From Pseudomonadota bacterium (GTDB taxonomy: Bacteria > Pseudomonadota > Gammaproteobacteria > Burkholderiales > Casimicrobiaceae), in assembly GCA_009786025.1 (NCBI GenBank), contig WQUA01000023.1, positions 1-39,626 on the forward strand: DNA of 39,626 nt, in the 5' to 3' direction. The stretch's first letter is position 1, and the number at the start of each line of letters is the position of its first letter. Below are positions 1-8,939 of the stretch, piece after piece. The translations under genes and the position numbers were made by a program. The notes under the pieces were generated by a model. It did no database searches, was not told where the DNA came from, and was given only the letters and a program-made list of their open reading frames with translations.

Positions 1-1
1 G

Positions 2-1765
2 CAGATTTACTATGGCAAAAATCTGGCCGATATCACCCCGGCGGAAGCCGCGATGCTGGCGGGGCTGCCGGCGGCTCCCTCCAAATACAACCCGCTGGTC
101 AATCCACAGCTCGCCAAATGGCGGCAGGCTTATGTGCTACGCCGAATGCATGAACTGAAATATCTGGACGATAAAGCGTTCAACATTGCCAAAAACGAGC
201 CTTTGAACGTCCGCCAGAGTCTCCTGAGCTCCCGCGAACGTTCGGGGCAGCATGCCGAATACATTGCCGAAATGGCGCGCCAGAAAGCTTTCGAAGTTTA
301 CGGCAAAGATGCTTATACCCGCGGCCTGACCGTCTGGACCACAGTTTCGGCGGAAATGCAGGAGGCTGCCTACCGTTCCGTCCGTCAGGGTGTGATGGAC
401 TATGACCGCCGTCATGGCTACCGAGGTCCGGAAGGCTATGTCCAGCTACCCGATCCCTTCGCTGAAGACGACCCGGATATTATCGAGCAGGCGTTTCGAG
501 ACCTTACCGACCACGACAATCTGCTCGCAGCCATCGTCCTTGACGCCAGCGCCGAGCAGATTCGCGTGCTGATTTCCAACGGCGTCATCGCCAAGATCGC
601 TGGCGCCGGACTGCGTTTCGCCCAGGCCTCATTGCCACCGAAAGCGCCGGCCGGCATCCGGCTACGGCGCGGCGCGGTTGTTCGCGTCGTTCAAGACAAA
701 GACCAGTGGGCGATCAGCCAGCTGCCGCAGGTTGAATCCTCATTCATTGCGCTTCACCCGCGAAACGGCTCAGTGCTGGCGTTGGTTGGCGGCTTCGATT
801 TTGAGCGTAACCAATTCAACCATGCTACCCAAGCCATGCGCCAGCCGGGATCGTCGTTCAAACCGTTTATCTACTCGGCGGCGCTGGAAAAGGGATTTTC
901 GCCAGCAACCATCGTCAACGACGGCCCGTTCTTCGTTCCTGCCGAAGAAGCCGGCGGCCAGGACTGGGAACCGAAAAACTACGGCGGCGAATATGAAGGC
1001 CCGATGCCGATACGCACAGCGTTGGCCAAGTCGAAGAACCTGGTCACCGTCCGCGTGCTGCAAGCAATCACTCCACAATACGCTCAGGACTACATCACCA
1101 AATTCGGGTTTTCAGCCAAGCAACACCCCCCCTATCTGACGATGGCGCTGGGCGCCGGTTCGGCAACGCCAATGCAAATGGCCACCGCTTACGCCGTTTT
1201 TGCCAATGGCGGTTTCCGCATCGACCCCTATTTCATTGATCGCATCACCGACGCCCGCGGCAACACGCTTTACACCCGCCCCGAGTTACCGGAAAGCGAA
1301 ACCCGACAGGTGGCTATTGACCCTCGCAATGCTTTTATTATGACCACGATGCTGCGCGATGTCGTCGCTCGCGGCACCGCCGTTCGGGCGATGACACTGA
1401 AGCGCCACGACCTCGCCGGTAAAACCGGCACTACCAACGATTCCGTCGATGCCTGGTTCTGTGGTTTCAATGCCAATCTGGTCGGCGTCGCCTGGATCGG
1501 ATTCGACCAACCCAAATCACTGGGCAACCGCGAATCCGGCGCAGTAGCGGCATTGCCGATCTGGATTTCATTCATGCAGACCGCGCTCAAGAATATGCCG
1601 GAGACGCCGCTCGAACCGCCGCCACATGTTGTCTCCGTTCATATCGACCCTGAAACCGGGCAACGCAGCGATAAGAACTCTGCTACAGAATGGTTCTACA
1701 GCGAATTCCAGCCGGAAGAAACCCCGCCGCCGGAAAACAAGCGCTCGCTCGAACGGATTTTCTAA
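2..1765 (+). CDS. mrcA: Penicillin-binding protein 1A, C-terminal part (5' truncated by window edge)
   Basis: Bifunctional class A penicillin-binding protein that polymerises and cross-links peptidoglycan in the periplasm. The reading frame is open from base 2, so the N-terminal anchor and most of the glycosyltransferase domain lie outside. The first visible residues (QIYYGKNLADITPAEAAML, then AGLPAAPSKYNPL) are the end of the glycosyltransferase domain. The transpeptidase domain shows the three expected motifs: SSFK with the nucleophile serine at base 851, SKN at 1031-1039 and KTG at 1421-1429. About 587 residues are present, against roughly 850 for E. coli PBP1A. The C-terminus is acidic and proline-rich and ends in LERIF. 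Identification of the family is firm; 1A rather than another class A enzyme rests on the post-glycosyltransferase sequence and the inserted domain between the two catalytic parts. Confidence 0.93.
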   Translation, partial: QIYYGKNLADITPAEAAMLAGLPAAPSKYNPLVNPQLAKWRQAYVLRRMHELKYLDDKAFNIAKNEPLNVRQSLLSSRERSGQHAEYIAEMARQKAFEVYGKDAYTRGLTVWTTVSAEMQEAAYRSVRQGVMDYDRRHGYRGPEGYVQLPDPFAEDDPDIIEQAFRDLTDHDNLLAAIVLDASAEQIRVLISNGVIAKIAGAGLRFAQASLPPKAPAGIRLRRGAVVRVVQDKDQWAISQLPQVESSFIALHPRNGSVLALVGGFDFERNQFNHATQAMRQPGSSFKPFIYSAALEKGFSPATIVNDGPFFVPAEEAGGQDWEPKNYGGEYEGPMPIRTALAKSKNLVTVRVLQAITPQYAQDYITKFGFSAKQHPPYLTMALGAGSATPMQMATAYAVFANGGFRIDPYFIDRITDARGNTLYTRPELPESETRQVAIDPRNAFIMTTMLRDVVARGTAVRAMTLKRHDLAGKTGTTNDSVDAWFCGFNANLVGVAWIGFDQPKSLGNRESGAVAALPIWISFMQTALKNMPETPLEPPPHVVSVHIDPETGQRSDKNSATEWFYSEFQPEETPPPENKRSLERIF

Positions 1766-1780
1766 CCAATAGCGCGCCCG

Positions 1781-2419
1781 ATGGTACACTACACCCGTTC
1801 AGGCCGATCAAGGCAGGAAACCAGAGCGGAACAGCAACAACGCACCCGGATCGCCCAAACCGCTGCCGTGCTGATCCTCGAACACGGGCTCACCGACTGG
1901 CGCGACGCCAAGCGCAAAGCTGCCCGCCAATTGTTGTTGCCGGAAAACAGCGCGCTGCCCGGTAACGATGAAATCGAAGCCGCGCTCTTTGAACACCAGT
2001 CATTGTTCGGCGGCGACGCTCATGTTTCACAACTGCGTACCCGCCGACTTCAGGCGCTGGTCTGGATGAATCGCCTCGCCGCTTTCTCGCCAAGACTTTA
2101 CGGCGCACTCGCTGAAGGCTGGGGCGGCGAACACCAGGACATCCGCCTCGAATTGATCGCCGAAGATTCCAAAGCAGTGGAACTGCGATTGATTGATGAA
2201 AGCATTCGCTATCAGCCCCTTGCCGCTGCCGCTTCTGTCAATTCTGTCAAAAGCGCCGGCGCCACCCAAAGCGTTATGCTGCGAGCCGACGATGGCGCCA
2301 GTGAAGTCCTGCTGCGTATCGACACGCCGATCGCCCGGCAACAGCGCGGTAAACCGCCGCACCGCACGCTGGATCGTACGGCATTAAAAGCACTGCTGGA
2401 GTCTGATACCAGGGATTAG
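1781..2419 (+). CDS. Conserved betaproteobacterial hypothetical protein
   Basis: A 212-residue cytoplasmic protein of unknown function that starts 15 bases after the mrcA stop and may be co-transcribed with it. The N-terminal part (about residues 20-75) is helical, with an IAQTAAVLILEHG...AKRKAARQL pattern that I recall from uncharacterised betaproteobacterial proteins described only as hypothetical. The central part contains RLQALVWMNRLAAFSPRLYG and the C-terminal half resembles a small alpha/beta fold. No signal peptide, membrane segment or catalytic motif is visible. The TetR-like look of the first helix pair is suggestive only; I do not assign a function. Confidence 0.72.
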   Translation: MVHYTRSGRSRQETRAEQQQRTRIAQTAAVLILEHGLTDWRDAKRKAARQLLLPENSALPGNDEIEAALFEHQSLFGGDAHVSQLRTRRLQALVWMNRLAAFSPRLYGALAEGWGGEHQDIRLELIAEDSKAVELRLIDESIRYQPLAAAASVNSVKSAGATQSVMLRADDGASEVLLRIDTPIARQQRGKPPHRTLDRTALKALLESDTRD

Positions 2420-2728
2420 GGATCAAGAAGACGTTATTGCGAGCGGCCTTTAGCCGCGAGCGAAGCGTGGCGGGAAGCAATCCAGAAAAAATCTAAACCG
2501 CAAAGAACGCAAAAGAAAAACCATCTGCACAAAGCGTAGCGCATAAGTTGAACAGGCTGCGAGAAAGGTTCTTTGAAGCCCGCCCCTTTAAGGGTTTTGC
2601 CCACCACTCCTCCAGTGGCGCCTTCCTCGATCAAAATCGTTTCGGGGGCAAGCTCTTTCAAAGGGAGTTCTCCCTCTTCGCGGTTTTGCACCTTCGCGTA
2701 AGAATTTTTTTCTTTGTGTTCTTTGCAA
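2420..2728. repeat. Intergenic gap with a palindromic unit and long imperfect inverted repeats
   Basis: This 309-base gap separates the hypothetical gene from the convergent hemB stop. It begins with a short palindromic unit at 2436-2481, bounded by ATTGC and GCAAT and containing a GCGGC/GCCGC hairpin. Next comes an imperfect inverted pair: an arm of about 21 bases at 2500-2520 (beginning GCAAAGAACGC) and its complement at about 2705-2726 (ending GTGTTCTTTGC). A pair like this around 200 noncoding bases resembles a miniature non-autonomous element or intergenic repeat family. No transposase and no clear target duplication is seen. Open frames inside it are short and unconvincing. Confidence 0.5.
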
Positions 2729-3878
<1,150 letters not shown>

Positions 3879-3883
3879 ACGAA

Positions 3884-3992
3884 GAGACGGTAACGTCTCC
3901 CGCTTTCCTCCCTGAGCGGGCGGCCTGCTCTTCCCCCACGGTAGAACAGGCTAGGCCCCGGATCACTCCCCTTGGTGCCGGGGCCTTTCTTT
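3884..3992 (+). ncRNA. Candidate trans-acting small RNA with C-rich hairpin loops
   Basis: About 108 bases in a gene-free stretch fold into four consecutive hairpins. The first is a perfect GAGACG/CGTCTC stem with GTAA loop (3884-3899). The second has a CCGCT/AGCGG stem showing the loop TTCCTCCCTG (3900-3919). The third has a CCTG/CAGG stem around TCT/AGA with a loop holding five Cs (3924-3950). The fourth is a GGCCCCGG/CCGGGGCC terminator with a TCCCCTTG loop, then TTTCTTT (3954-3992). Loops carrying CCUCC or CCCC are typical of proteobacterial sRNAs that pair with Shine-Dalgarno regions, such as CcsR RNAs of Rhodobacter, sX13 of Xanthomonas and the betaproteobacterial toxic-small-RNA family. 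Membership in any of these is inference. Confidence 0.62.
3954..3992 (+). terminator. Strong Rho-independent terminator of the small RNA
   Basis: An 8-base-pair GC stem (3954-3961 with 3978-3985), extended inside by CAC/GTG, is followed by TTTCTTT. No plus-strand protein gene ends here, which is the main reason to infer a separate RNA gene upstream. Confidence 0.8.
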
Positions 3993-4043
3993 ATCTGACA
4001 CTTCTGAAATTCACTAATCGCTGCTGTGATTTATGACCGCTTA

Positions 4044-4316
4044 TCACTTCCGGCGCAGCACGAATCCAAAAACACCGTTTGCATCTTCGCTTTGCGCCAA
4101 TAATGTATTGCCGGTCTGCTTCGCGAACAATTGAAAATCACCGACGCTGCCGGAATCCGTCGCCGTAATACGCAATGTCTGCCCGGAAACCATCTCGCTC
4201 AACGCTTTTTTAGCGCGCAGAATCGGTAGCGGACACTTCAAACCGCAAGCATCAAGTTCCCGGTCGACAGGTATTCCAAACGCGGACATTCCAGGCGCTG
4301 AATGTGATAGTTTCAT
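4044..4316 (-). CDS. tusA: TusA/SirA-family sulfur carrier protein
   Basis: A 90-residue cytoplasmic protein of the TusA family, which carries persulfide sulfur on a cysteine for tRNA thiolation and other sulfur-transfer routes. The diagnostic N-terminal signature is present: [19 protein letters not shown], containing the CPxP motif with the sulfur-bearing cysteine. Its ATG overlaps the rfaE2 stop by four bases (ATGA), so it is translated as the last gene of the lpoA-to-tusA operon. The 15 residues before the domain are slightly more than in E. coli TusA. Whether it works in tRNA 2-thiolation or in another sulfur pathway cannot be told from context. Confidence 0.88.
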   Translation of the reverse strand: MKLSHSAPGMSAFGIPVDRELDACGLKCPLPILRAKKALSEMVSGQTLRITATDSGSVGDFQLFAKQTGNTLLAQSEDANGVFGFVLRRK

Positions 4317-4819
4317 TGAGAAACAAGAGCGCTGGCGCGAATGCGCTCGACCAATGCCGTCGTTGATCGTTGAAAGCGGAAGGGAATAGCAACGAAACGG
4401 CCTCCATGCGCGATGACCTCGGCAGCGCCCGCCGTCGTCTCTGCCGAATAATCGCCGCCTTTGACCAGCACATCCGGCATCGTCTCGATAATCAGGGCTC
4501 GCGGTGTGTCGTCGTCAAACGGCACCACCAGATCGACGCATGCCAGCGCCGCCAACACTGCCATCCGGTCCTCCAACGTATTGAGCGGCCGGTCACTGCC
4601 CTTGTTCAAGCGGCGCACCGATGCGTCACTGTTGACCGCCACCACCAGCGCCGCGCCCAGTTGCCGCGCCTGCTCCAGATACGTCACATGGCCGCGATGC
4701 AACACATCAAACACGCCGTTGGTAAACACCAGCGGTCGCGGCAATTGCGCAACGCGTACCGACACTTCACCAGCCTCAACCATCTTGGCTGGATAACGCG
4801 GCGCAGGCAAATCAACCAT
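4313..4819 (-). CDS. rfaE2: D-glycero-beta-D-manno-heptose 1-phosphate adenylyltransferase
   Basis: Catalyses the last nucleotide-transfer step to ADP-heptose for the lipopolysaccharide inner core. The nucleotidyltransferase signature [14 protein letters not shown] (the HxGH motif) sits at about residues 35-48, and VKGGDYS and [15 protein letters not shown] near the end are typical of the HldE C-terminal domain. At 168 residues this is the stand-alone adenylyltransferase; the sugar kinase half of HldE must be encoded elsewhere. Its start overlaps the dolP stop by one base and its stop overlaps the tusA start. Having gmhA two genes upstream places two ADP-heptose steps in the same transcript. 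Confidence 0.92.
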   Translation of the reverse strand: MVDLPAPRYPAKMVEAGEVSVRVAQLPRPLVFTNGVFDVLHRGHVTYLEQARQLGAALVVAVNSDASVRRLNKGSDRPLNTLEDRMAVLAALACVDLVVPFDDDTPRALIIETMPDVLVKGGDYSAETTAGAAEVIAHGGRFVAIPFRFQRSTTALVERIRASALVSQ

Positions 4820-5421
4820 CAGCCGTTATACTCGAAAATGCGAACGACTTGCTTGACGCCGCTGGTCTTGCGCGCAATCTCGGTCGCCTGCTCGCCTTCC
4901 TCTCTTTTGACGATACCCATCAGATAGACGATGCCGCGCTCAGTCACTACCTTGACGTGCGTTGGCGAAAAGTCGCTATCGACAAACCGTGTTTTCACTT
5001 TCGACGTGATAAAACTGTCGTTGGCGCGCGACGATAATTCAGATAATTGCCCAACCAACAACTCGTTCTGAACCGCGCGCACGCGGTCTTCTTTCGCGGC
5101 GATTCGGCCAGCGCCTTCCTTGGTCGCCACATCAGGCACCTCGCCGGTCAGCAGAATAATGCCGTTGTAGCTGGCTACGCCGACATGAACCTTGTCGCCA
5201 TATTGCTCGTTAATCTTGAACATGATCGACGAGCTCATCGTCGCGTCGTCAAGCACGGAGCCGGTCGTCCGCCGGTCAGTCGCCACCACCACGCCGGTTG
5301 TCGCCACTCCGGCTACTAATACCGGCGCACAACCCGACATCAACACCGCGATCGACGCCAGCGCTGTTAACGCTACCAACGACATGACCCACTGTCGGGG
5401 CTGTGAAATTTTTTTCATCAT
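4819..5421 (-). CDS. dolP: BON-domain outer membrane lipoprotein DolP
   Basis: A 200-residue lipoprotein with two BON domains, related to E. coli DolP (YraP), which guards outer membrane integrity and affects division-site and Bam function. The N-terminus has a basic start, a hydrophobic stretch and the lipobox LMSGC, so the mature protein begins at that cysteine (about residue 31). BON domain 1 covers roughly residues 58-125 ([13 protein letters not shown]) and domain 2 roughly 133-198 ([20 protein letters not shown]). Its start overlaps the end of the SIS-domain gene by four bases. The neighbours lpoA-yraN-SIS match the E. coli yraM-yraN-yraO-yraP order, which makes the assignment firm. Confidence 0.92.
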   Translation of the reverse strand: MMKKISQPRQWVMSLVALTALASIAVLMSGCAPVLVAGVATTGVVVATDRRTTGSVLDDATMSSSIMFKINEQYGDKVHVGVASYNGIILLTGEVPDVATKEGAGRIAAKEDRVRAVQNELLVGQLSELSSRANDSFITSKVKTRFVDSDFSPTHVKVVTERGIVYLMGIVKREEGEQATEIARKTSGVKQVVRIFEYNG

Positions 5422-6023
5422 CCTTCTTCTCCAAGTAAACGAACATCAATGGCATCACACAAACAATGCAGAATGAGCAGATGCACTTCCTGAATCCGTG
5501 CCGTCCGCGTATGCGGCACACACAGATGCACATCCTCCGCCGATAACATCTCGCCAATCGCGCCACCGCCCTTGCCGGTCAACGCCACGATGCGCATCTC
5601 GCGTTCCTGCGCAGCGACAATCGCCCGGATCACGTTACCGGAATTGCCGGAAGTTGACAACACCAACAACACATCACCGCGAACGCCAAACGCCCGTACC
5701 TGTTTTTCAAAAACGGCGTCAAACGCATAATCGTTACCGACCGCCGTCAGAATCGACGTGTCAGTCGTCAACGCGAGCGCCCGCAATTCCGGCCGTTCGC
5801 GCTCGAAACGCCCCACCAGTTCAGCGGCAAAATGCTGCGCATCGGCGGCGGAGCCACCATTGCCACAGGCCAGGATTTTGCCGTCGGCTAACAGGCATTC
5901 CGTCATCAACTGGCCAGCGCGCGCAATGTCCGGTGCCAGCAGTGCCGCTGCGCTCTGCTTTAAGCGGGCGCTGTCCAGAAAATGATCAACGATCCTCTGC
6001 TCGAAATTCGTGCTTTCCGTCAT
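5418..6023 (-). CDS. gmhA: SIS-domain sedoheptulose 7-phosphate isomerase (GmhA; DiaA position)
   Basis: A 201-residue SIS-domain protein. By gene order it occupies the place of E. coli diaA (yraO), a DnaA-binding relative of GmhA. By residues it looks like an active isomerase: the loop ACGNGGSAADAQHFAAELVG keeps the glutamate at the position of the GmhA catalytic acid, where DiaA has HFAASM, and the helix RIQEVHLLILHCLCD keeps the histidines. It would convert sedoheptulose 7-phosphate to D-glycero-manno-heptose 7-phosphate. The presence of rfaE2 in the same operon supports this. A DiaA-like role cannot be excluded. It is 38 bases after yraN and overlaps dolP by four bases. Confidence 0.8.
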   Translation of the reverse strand: MTESTNFEQRIVDHFLDSARLKQSAAALLAPDIARAGQLMTECLLADGKILACGNGGSAADAQHFAAELVGRFERERPELRALALTTDTSILTAVGNDYAFDAVFEKQVRAFGVRGDVLLVLSTSGNSGNVIRAIVAAQEREMRIVALTGKGGGAIGEMLSAEDVHLCVPHTRTARIQEVHLLILHCLCDAIDVRLLGEEG

Positions 6024-6061
6024 TGCTTACTTTCTTAAGCCATTTCCCCGAAGCAGATAGG

Positions 6062-6460
6062 TTAATGCGAAGCGTGCAAAATGTCACGCTGCCAATGTAA
6101 CCGCTCTCCGTCGAGCGTCTCCAGCAGAACAGCGTCGAAGCGACACGGCGGCTCCTGCCCCAGCTCCGCCAGATAGCGCTCCGCCGCCCGCCACAACCGC
6201 TGCTGCTTTTGCGTGGAAATGCTGGCCGCCGCGCCGCCGAACGCCGACGAACCACGCAACCTGACCTCAACAAACACCAGCGCATCGCCATCGCGCGCGA
6301 TGATGTCGATTTCCCCGTAGCGATTTCTCACATTGCGCGCCACGACAACCAGCCCCTGTTGCGCCAGAAAAGTTGCCGCCAGCGTTTCCGCGTCCTGCCC
6401 CCGCTTCTGGTCAGCAAGTGCGCGCGTTCGCGTTCCTTCGTTTCGCGTTCTTCCACTCAT
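6062..6460 (-). CDS. yraN: YraN-family endonuclease-like protein (UPF0102)
   Basis: A 132-residue protein of the YraN/UPF0102 family, a small restriction-endonuclease-like fold with unproven cellular role. The family pattern is clear: a basic GQDAETLAATFLAQQGL helix, then NVRNRYGEIDIIARDGDALVFVEVRLR, which carries the D...E-x-K/R-type metal-binding residues. In this copy the usual VEVK is VEVR. The start overlaps the lpoA stop by four bases, so the two are probably coupled. The first 17 residues are basic and low in complexity and could be shortened by a later start. Confidence 0.9.
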   Translation of the reverse strand: MSGRTRNEGTRTRALADQKRGQDAETLAATFLAQQGLVVVARNVRNRYGEIDIIARDGDALVFVEVRLRGSSAFGGAAASISTQKQQRLWRAAERYLAELGQEPPCRFDAVLLETLDGERLHWQRDILHASH

Positions 6461-7677
6461 GGCGACGGAGCTTCCGTCGTTCCAGCCGGTTGCAAGCGGC
6501 CATCTATAAACGCTGCCAATTGTCCAGCGCGCGTCAGCCCTTCTTTGCGGCTGAAGCGAATATTGCCGGTCGCACCTTCAAGCTCCAGCATCTCCGGCGG
6601 GCCGTTCACAAACGCCGCCGCCGTCTGAAAAGCGTCGTACCCCAGCGCATACAACCGCGCCATCGCCGGCGATGCCGGTAGCGTCGGCAACGCCTTGAAA
6701 CGCGCCGCAGAGGGCGTCACCAGCCAAGGAATCTCGACGACCCGCAAGCGATCAAACGCCGCCGCTTCAAACTGCTCCTGCCGCTGATAAATATGGCCGC
6801 TGGCGTACGTCGGCCACGTTTTCGTTTGCGCCCGTGCCAGCGCGGCATCATTGCCTTCAACCGCCAGCAATACCGCCGACGGCGACAGCGCCTCCAGCCG
6901 CGCCTTCAACGTCGCCACACCGTCCGCCGAAAATCGCACACGTTCCGGCGCTGTCACACCCAGGCGCAACCATTCGTCGATAAACGCATCGGCAAAGCGT
7001 TTCATCAGCGGCGTTTCATTGCTCAACACCACCGGCTTTCCCTCACGCCCCTCAATAAAAATCTCGCGCGCGAGAAAACGTGCGTCGCTTTCCACCGTCA
7101 ACGTCAGCGGAAACACATTGGGCGGCAGCTTCGCGTCCTCATCCTCGAACTGCGTCAGCGTAATCGTCCAGACCAGCGGCGGCGCCGCCAACAGCGCCTT
7201 CAGATCGTCACGTACCAGCGGCCCTATCATCACCGACGCGCCGGCCTCAGCCGCCTGCCGGAAAGCCGCCACCGCCCCACCGTCGTCGTGCTCGATCACC
7301 AAACATGACTCCTTCGTCCGCGCCGCCTCGGCGGCAGCCATGAATCCCGCCTTCACCGCTTGCGCCGCACCGCTGTAATCCGACGTTTTGCCAGGCAAAA
7401 TAAGCGCAATCAAAGGCGTTTTCGCGGACATTTTTGTAACCGCCTCCGGTGATGAAGGGCGCTGCTTGATGAGCGGCACATTTGTCCGCGCGCTTTCTCG
7501 TCCTTTGCCGCCACGCGCCGCTTCCACGGCTTCAAGTTGCTCCTGCACCGTCGGTTGCGGCGCAGTCCATCCCTTGTCGCCGGAAGGCGACGTTTGCGCC
7601 GCCGACGGCGCGATAAAAAGAAACAACACAGAAAACAACGCTAGAATGGCGCTTACCGCCGCCACCCCCATCGCCAT
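6457..7677 (-). CDS. lpoA: LpoA-type penicillin-binding protein activator
   Basis: Periplasmic-binding-protein-like activator, which in enterobacteria stimulates PBP1A from the outer membrane. The fold is shown by TPLIALILPGKTSDYSGAAQ at the start of lobe 1, SVMIGPLVRDDLKALL, and the C-terminal ALGYDAFQTAAAFVN and TGNIRFSRKEGLTRAGQLA. I place the start at 7677, giving 406 residues, because AGGA lies five bases upstream and a hydrophobic signal sequence follows directly, ending PSAAQ. No lipobox cysteine is visible there, unlike E. coli LpoA. The ATG at 7731 is possible but overlaps the rsmI start codon. The N-terminal TPR domain of E. coli LpoA is absent. It leads the envelope operon. Confidence 0.85.
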   Translation of the reverse strand: MAMGVAAVSAILALFSVLFLFIAPSAAQTSPSGDKGWTAPQPTVQEQLEAVEAARGGKGRESARTNVPLIKQRPSSPEAVTKMSAKTPLIALILPGKTSDYSGAAQAVKAGFMAAAEAARTKESCLVIEHDDGGAVAAFRQAAEAGASVMIGPLVRDDLKALLAAPPLVWTITLTQFEDEDAKLPPNVFPLTLTVESDARFLAREIFIEGREGKPVVLSNETPLMKRFADAFIDEWLRLGVTAPERVRFSADGVATLKARLEALSPSAVLLAVEGNDAALARAQTKTWPTYASGHIYQRQEQFEAAAFDRLRVVEIPWLVTPSAARFKALPTLPASPAMARLYALGYDAFQTAAAFVNGPPEMLELEGATGNIRFSRKEGLTRAGQLAAFIDGRLQPAGTTEAPSP

Positions 7678-7729
7678 CCATTTCCTGCCGTCAAATTCGC
7701 GCCAAACTTCTCTCACACCAAGCTCCGTC

Positions 7730-8683
7730 ATGTCCCACGATTCCGCCCCAGCTTCCGATTCTGCGACGCCGGCTCCTTCCTCCGCCGCAACTCCCGCTCG
7801 CGTCTTTCGCGCCGAGAAGGGTACATTATATGTGCTCGCCACCCCGCTCGGGAATTTGCGCGACATCACCCTGCGTGCGCTCGACATCCTGGGTTCTGCC
7901 GACCACATCCTCGCCGAAGACACCCGAGTCTCCGCCAAACTGCTCGCCCATTACGGCATCAAAGCGCCGCTGCGCGCACTGCACGAACACAACGAACGCA
8001 AAAGCGTCGCTTCAGTGATCGAGCTCCTGCAACAAAATCACAGCATCGCCCTCATCAGCGATGCTGGCACCCCCGCCATCAGCGATCCCGGCGCACGGCT
8101 GGTCGCCGCCGTGCGCGAAGCCGCGCATCCCGTCGTGCCGATTCCCGGTCCGTGCGCATTGATCGCCGCCATCTCGGCAGCAGGATTGAACGCAGAACAT
8201 TTTTACTTCGTCGGCTTCCTGCCTACCCCGGCCAAAGCGCGCCGCGTGCAGTTGGAAAAACTATCGGAAACACTGCGCGCGCTCAACGCCGCGCTGGTGC
8301 TCTACGAAGCGCCGCACCGCATCCGCCATACCCTCAGCGATCTCGCACAAGCCTTTCAAGAACCGCGCGACCTCATCATCGCCCGTGAACTGACCAAAAC
8401 CTTTGAAACCATCCAGCGTATCCCGCTCGCCGAAGCCGTTGCCTGGCTCGACGCGCATCCCGACACCGAACGCGGCGAACTTGTCCTCATCGTCGATACC
8501 CCTGCGGCAGAACAACAAAACACCGCGCCGCGCGACACCAGCGCCGACGACGCAATACTGAACCGCTGGCTGCCGGCACTGCTCGAAGAACTGCCGCCCG
8601 CCCGCGCCGCCCGTGTTGCTGCGTTAGCAACAGGACTTCCGCGCGGAGTGATTTACGACAGGATTAAAGTTCGGCAAATGTAA
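7730..8683 (+). CDS. rsmI: 16S rRNA (cytidine-1402-2'-O)-methyltransferase
   Basis: Uses S-adenosylmethionine to 2'-O-methylate C1402 in the ribosomal decoding centre. Family motifs are LYVLATPLGNLRDITLRALD at the N-terminus, AEDTRVSAKLLAHYG, LISDAGTPAISDPG and VPIPGPCALIAAISAAGL, the tetrapyrrole-methylase fold. It has 317 residues (E. coli 286), the excess being an alanine- and serine-rich N-terminal extension of about 30 residues. No in-frame start is nearer to the domain. The ATG shares the tetranucleotide CATG with an ATG on the opposite strand, so the divergent lpoA must start later or overlap. Divergence from lpoA matches the E. coli yraL/yraM arrangement. Confidence 0.93.
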   Translation: MSHDSAPASDSATPAPSSAATPARVFRAEKGTLYVLATPLGNLRDITLRALDILGSADHILAEDTRVSAKLLAHYGIKAPLRALHEHNERKSVASVIELLQQNHSIALISDAGTPAISDPGARLVAAVREAAHPVVPIPGPCALIAAISAAGLNAEHFYFVGFLPTPAKARRVQLEKLSETLRALNAALVLYEAPHRIRHTLSDLAQAFQEPRDLIIARELTKTFETIQRIPLAEAVAWLDAHPDTERGELVLIVDTPAAEQQNTAPRDTSADDAILNRWLPALLEELPPARAARVAALATGLPRGVIYDRIKVRQM

Positions 8684-8755
8684 GCGCCTACCAGCGTTTT
8701 ACCGGTTCCAATGTACGAAAACGTGCCTAAAAAGCGCTGTTGCGTAAAGATTGAG

Positions 8756-8774
8756 CGAAAAGGCGTTCTTTTCG
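8756..8774 (+). terminator. Weak hairpin after rsmI
   Basis: A perfect 7-base inverted repeat CGAAAAG/CTTTTCG with a five-base loop is followed by TCTTT. The stem is weak, so it may be only a poor terminator for rsmI, but it separates rsmI from the cas9 transcription unit. Confidence 0.35.
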
Positions 8775-8785
8775 TCTTTGCATGG

Positions 8786-8794
8786 TGTTAACAT
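8786..8794 (+). promoter_or_regulatory. Candidate extended -10 promoter of cas9
   Basis: TGTTAACAT (an extended -10 with TAACAT at 8789-8794) is the best plus-strand promoter candidate before cas9. It lacks a good -35. If used, the cas9 leader would be about 155 bases and would be complementary to the whole tracrRNA. The assignment is tentative. Confidence 0.3.
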
Positions 8795-8834
8795 AACCGG
8801 AGTTTCTCCCGTCGCCCGTTAATTCAAGGCACAG

Positions 8835-8932
8835 AAAAGAGAAAGCCCGGCAGTTTTCACTTCCGGGCGGATACGTAAAGTCTTTCGACTTCACTTATTG
8901 TAGCAACGGCTCTCACCCCGGATTACCACAAC
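8835..8932 (-). ncRNA. tracrRNA of the type II-C CRISPR system
   Basis: The anti-repeat occupies 8897-8932. Read on the minus strand it runs GTTGTGG...TTGCTACAAT and pairs with the repeat through TCTCACCCCGGATT and both ends, with a central bulge. Downstream is AAGTGAAGTC, a AAGTC-GAAA-GACTT hairpin (8878-8891), then a GCCCGG/CCGGGC hairpin (8845-8868) followed by TTTCTCTTTT, which serves as terminator. The stretch GAGAGCCGTTGCTACAATAAG is almost the same as the equivalent part of the N. meningitidis tracrRNA. The predicted 5' end, from the promoter at 8940-8968, falls at the start of the anti-repeat, giving about 98 nucleotides. It guides crRNA processing and forms the Cas9-bound duplex. Confidence 0.9.
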
Positions 8933-8939
8933 GGAAAAG

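Noticed and set aside
2434-2691. An 85-codon minus-strand frame in the gap before hemB
   Set aside because: It starts inside the inverted-repeat arm, runs into the palindromic unit and shows no recognisable domain; more likely part of an intergenic element.
7678-7938. Extension of lpoA to an ATG at 7938
   Set aside because: This would place 69 codons antisense to the rsmI coding start and has no signal-peptide logic; the sequence is low in complexity.
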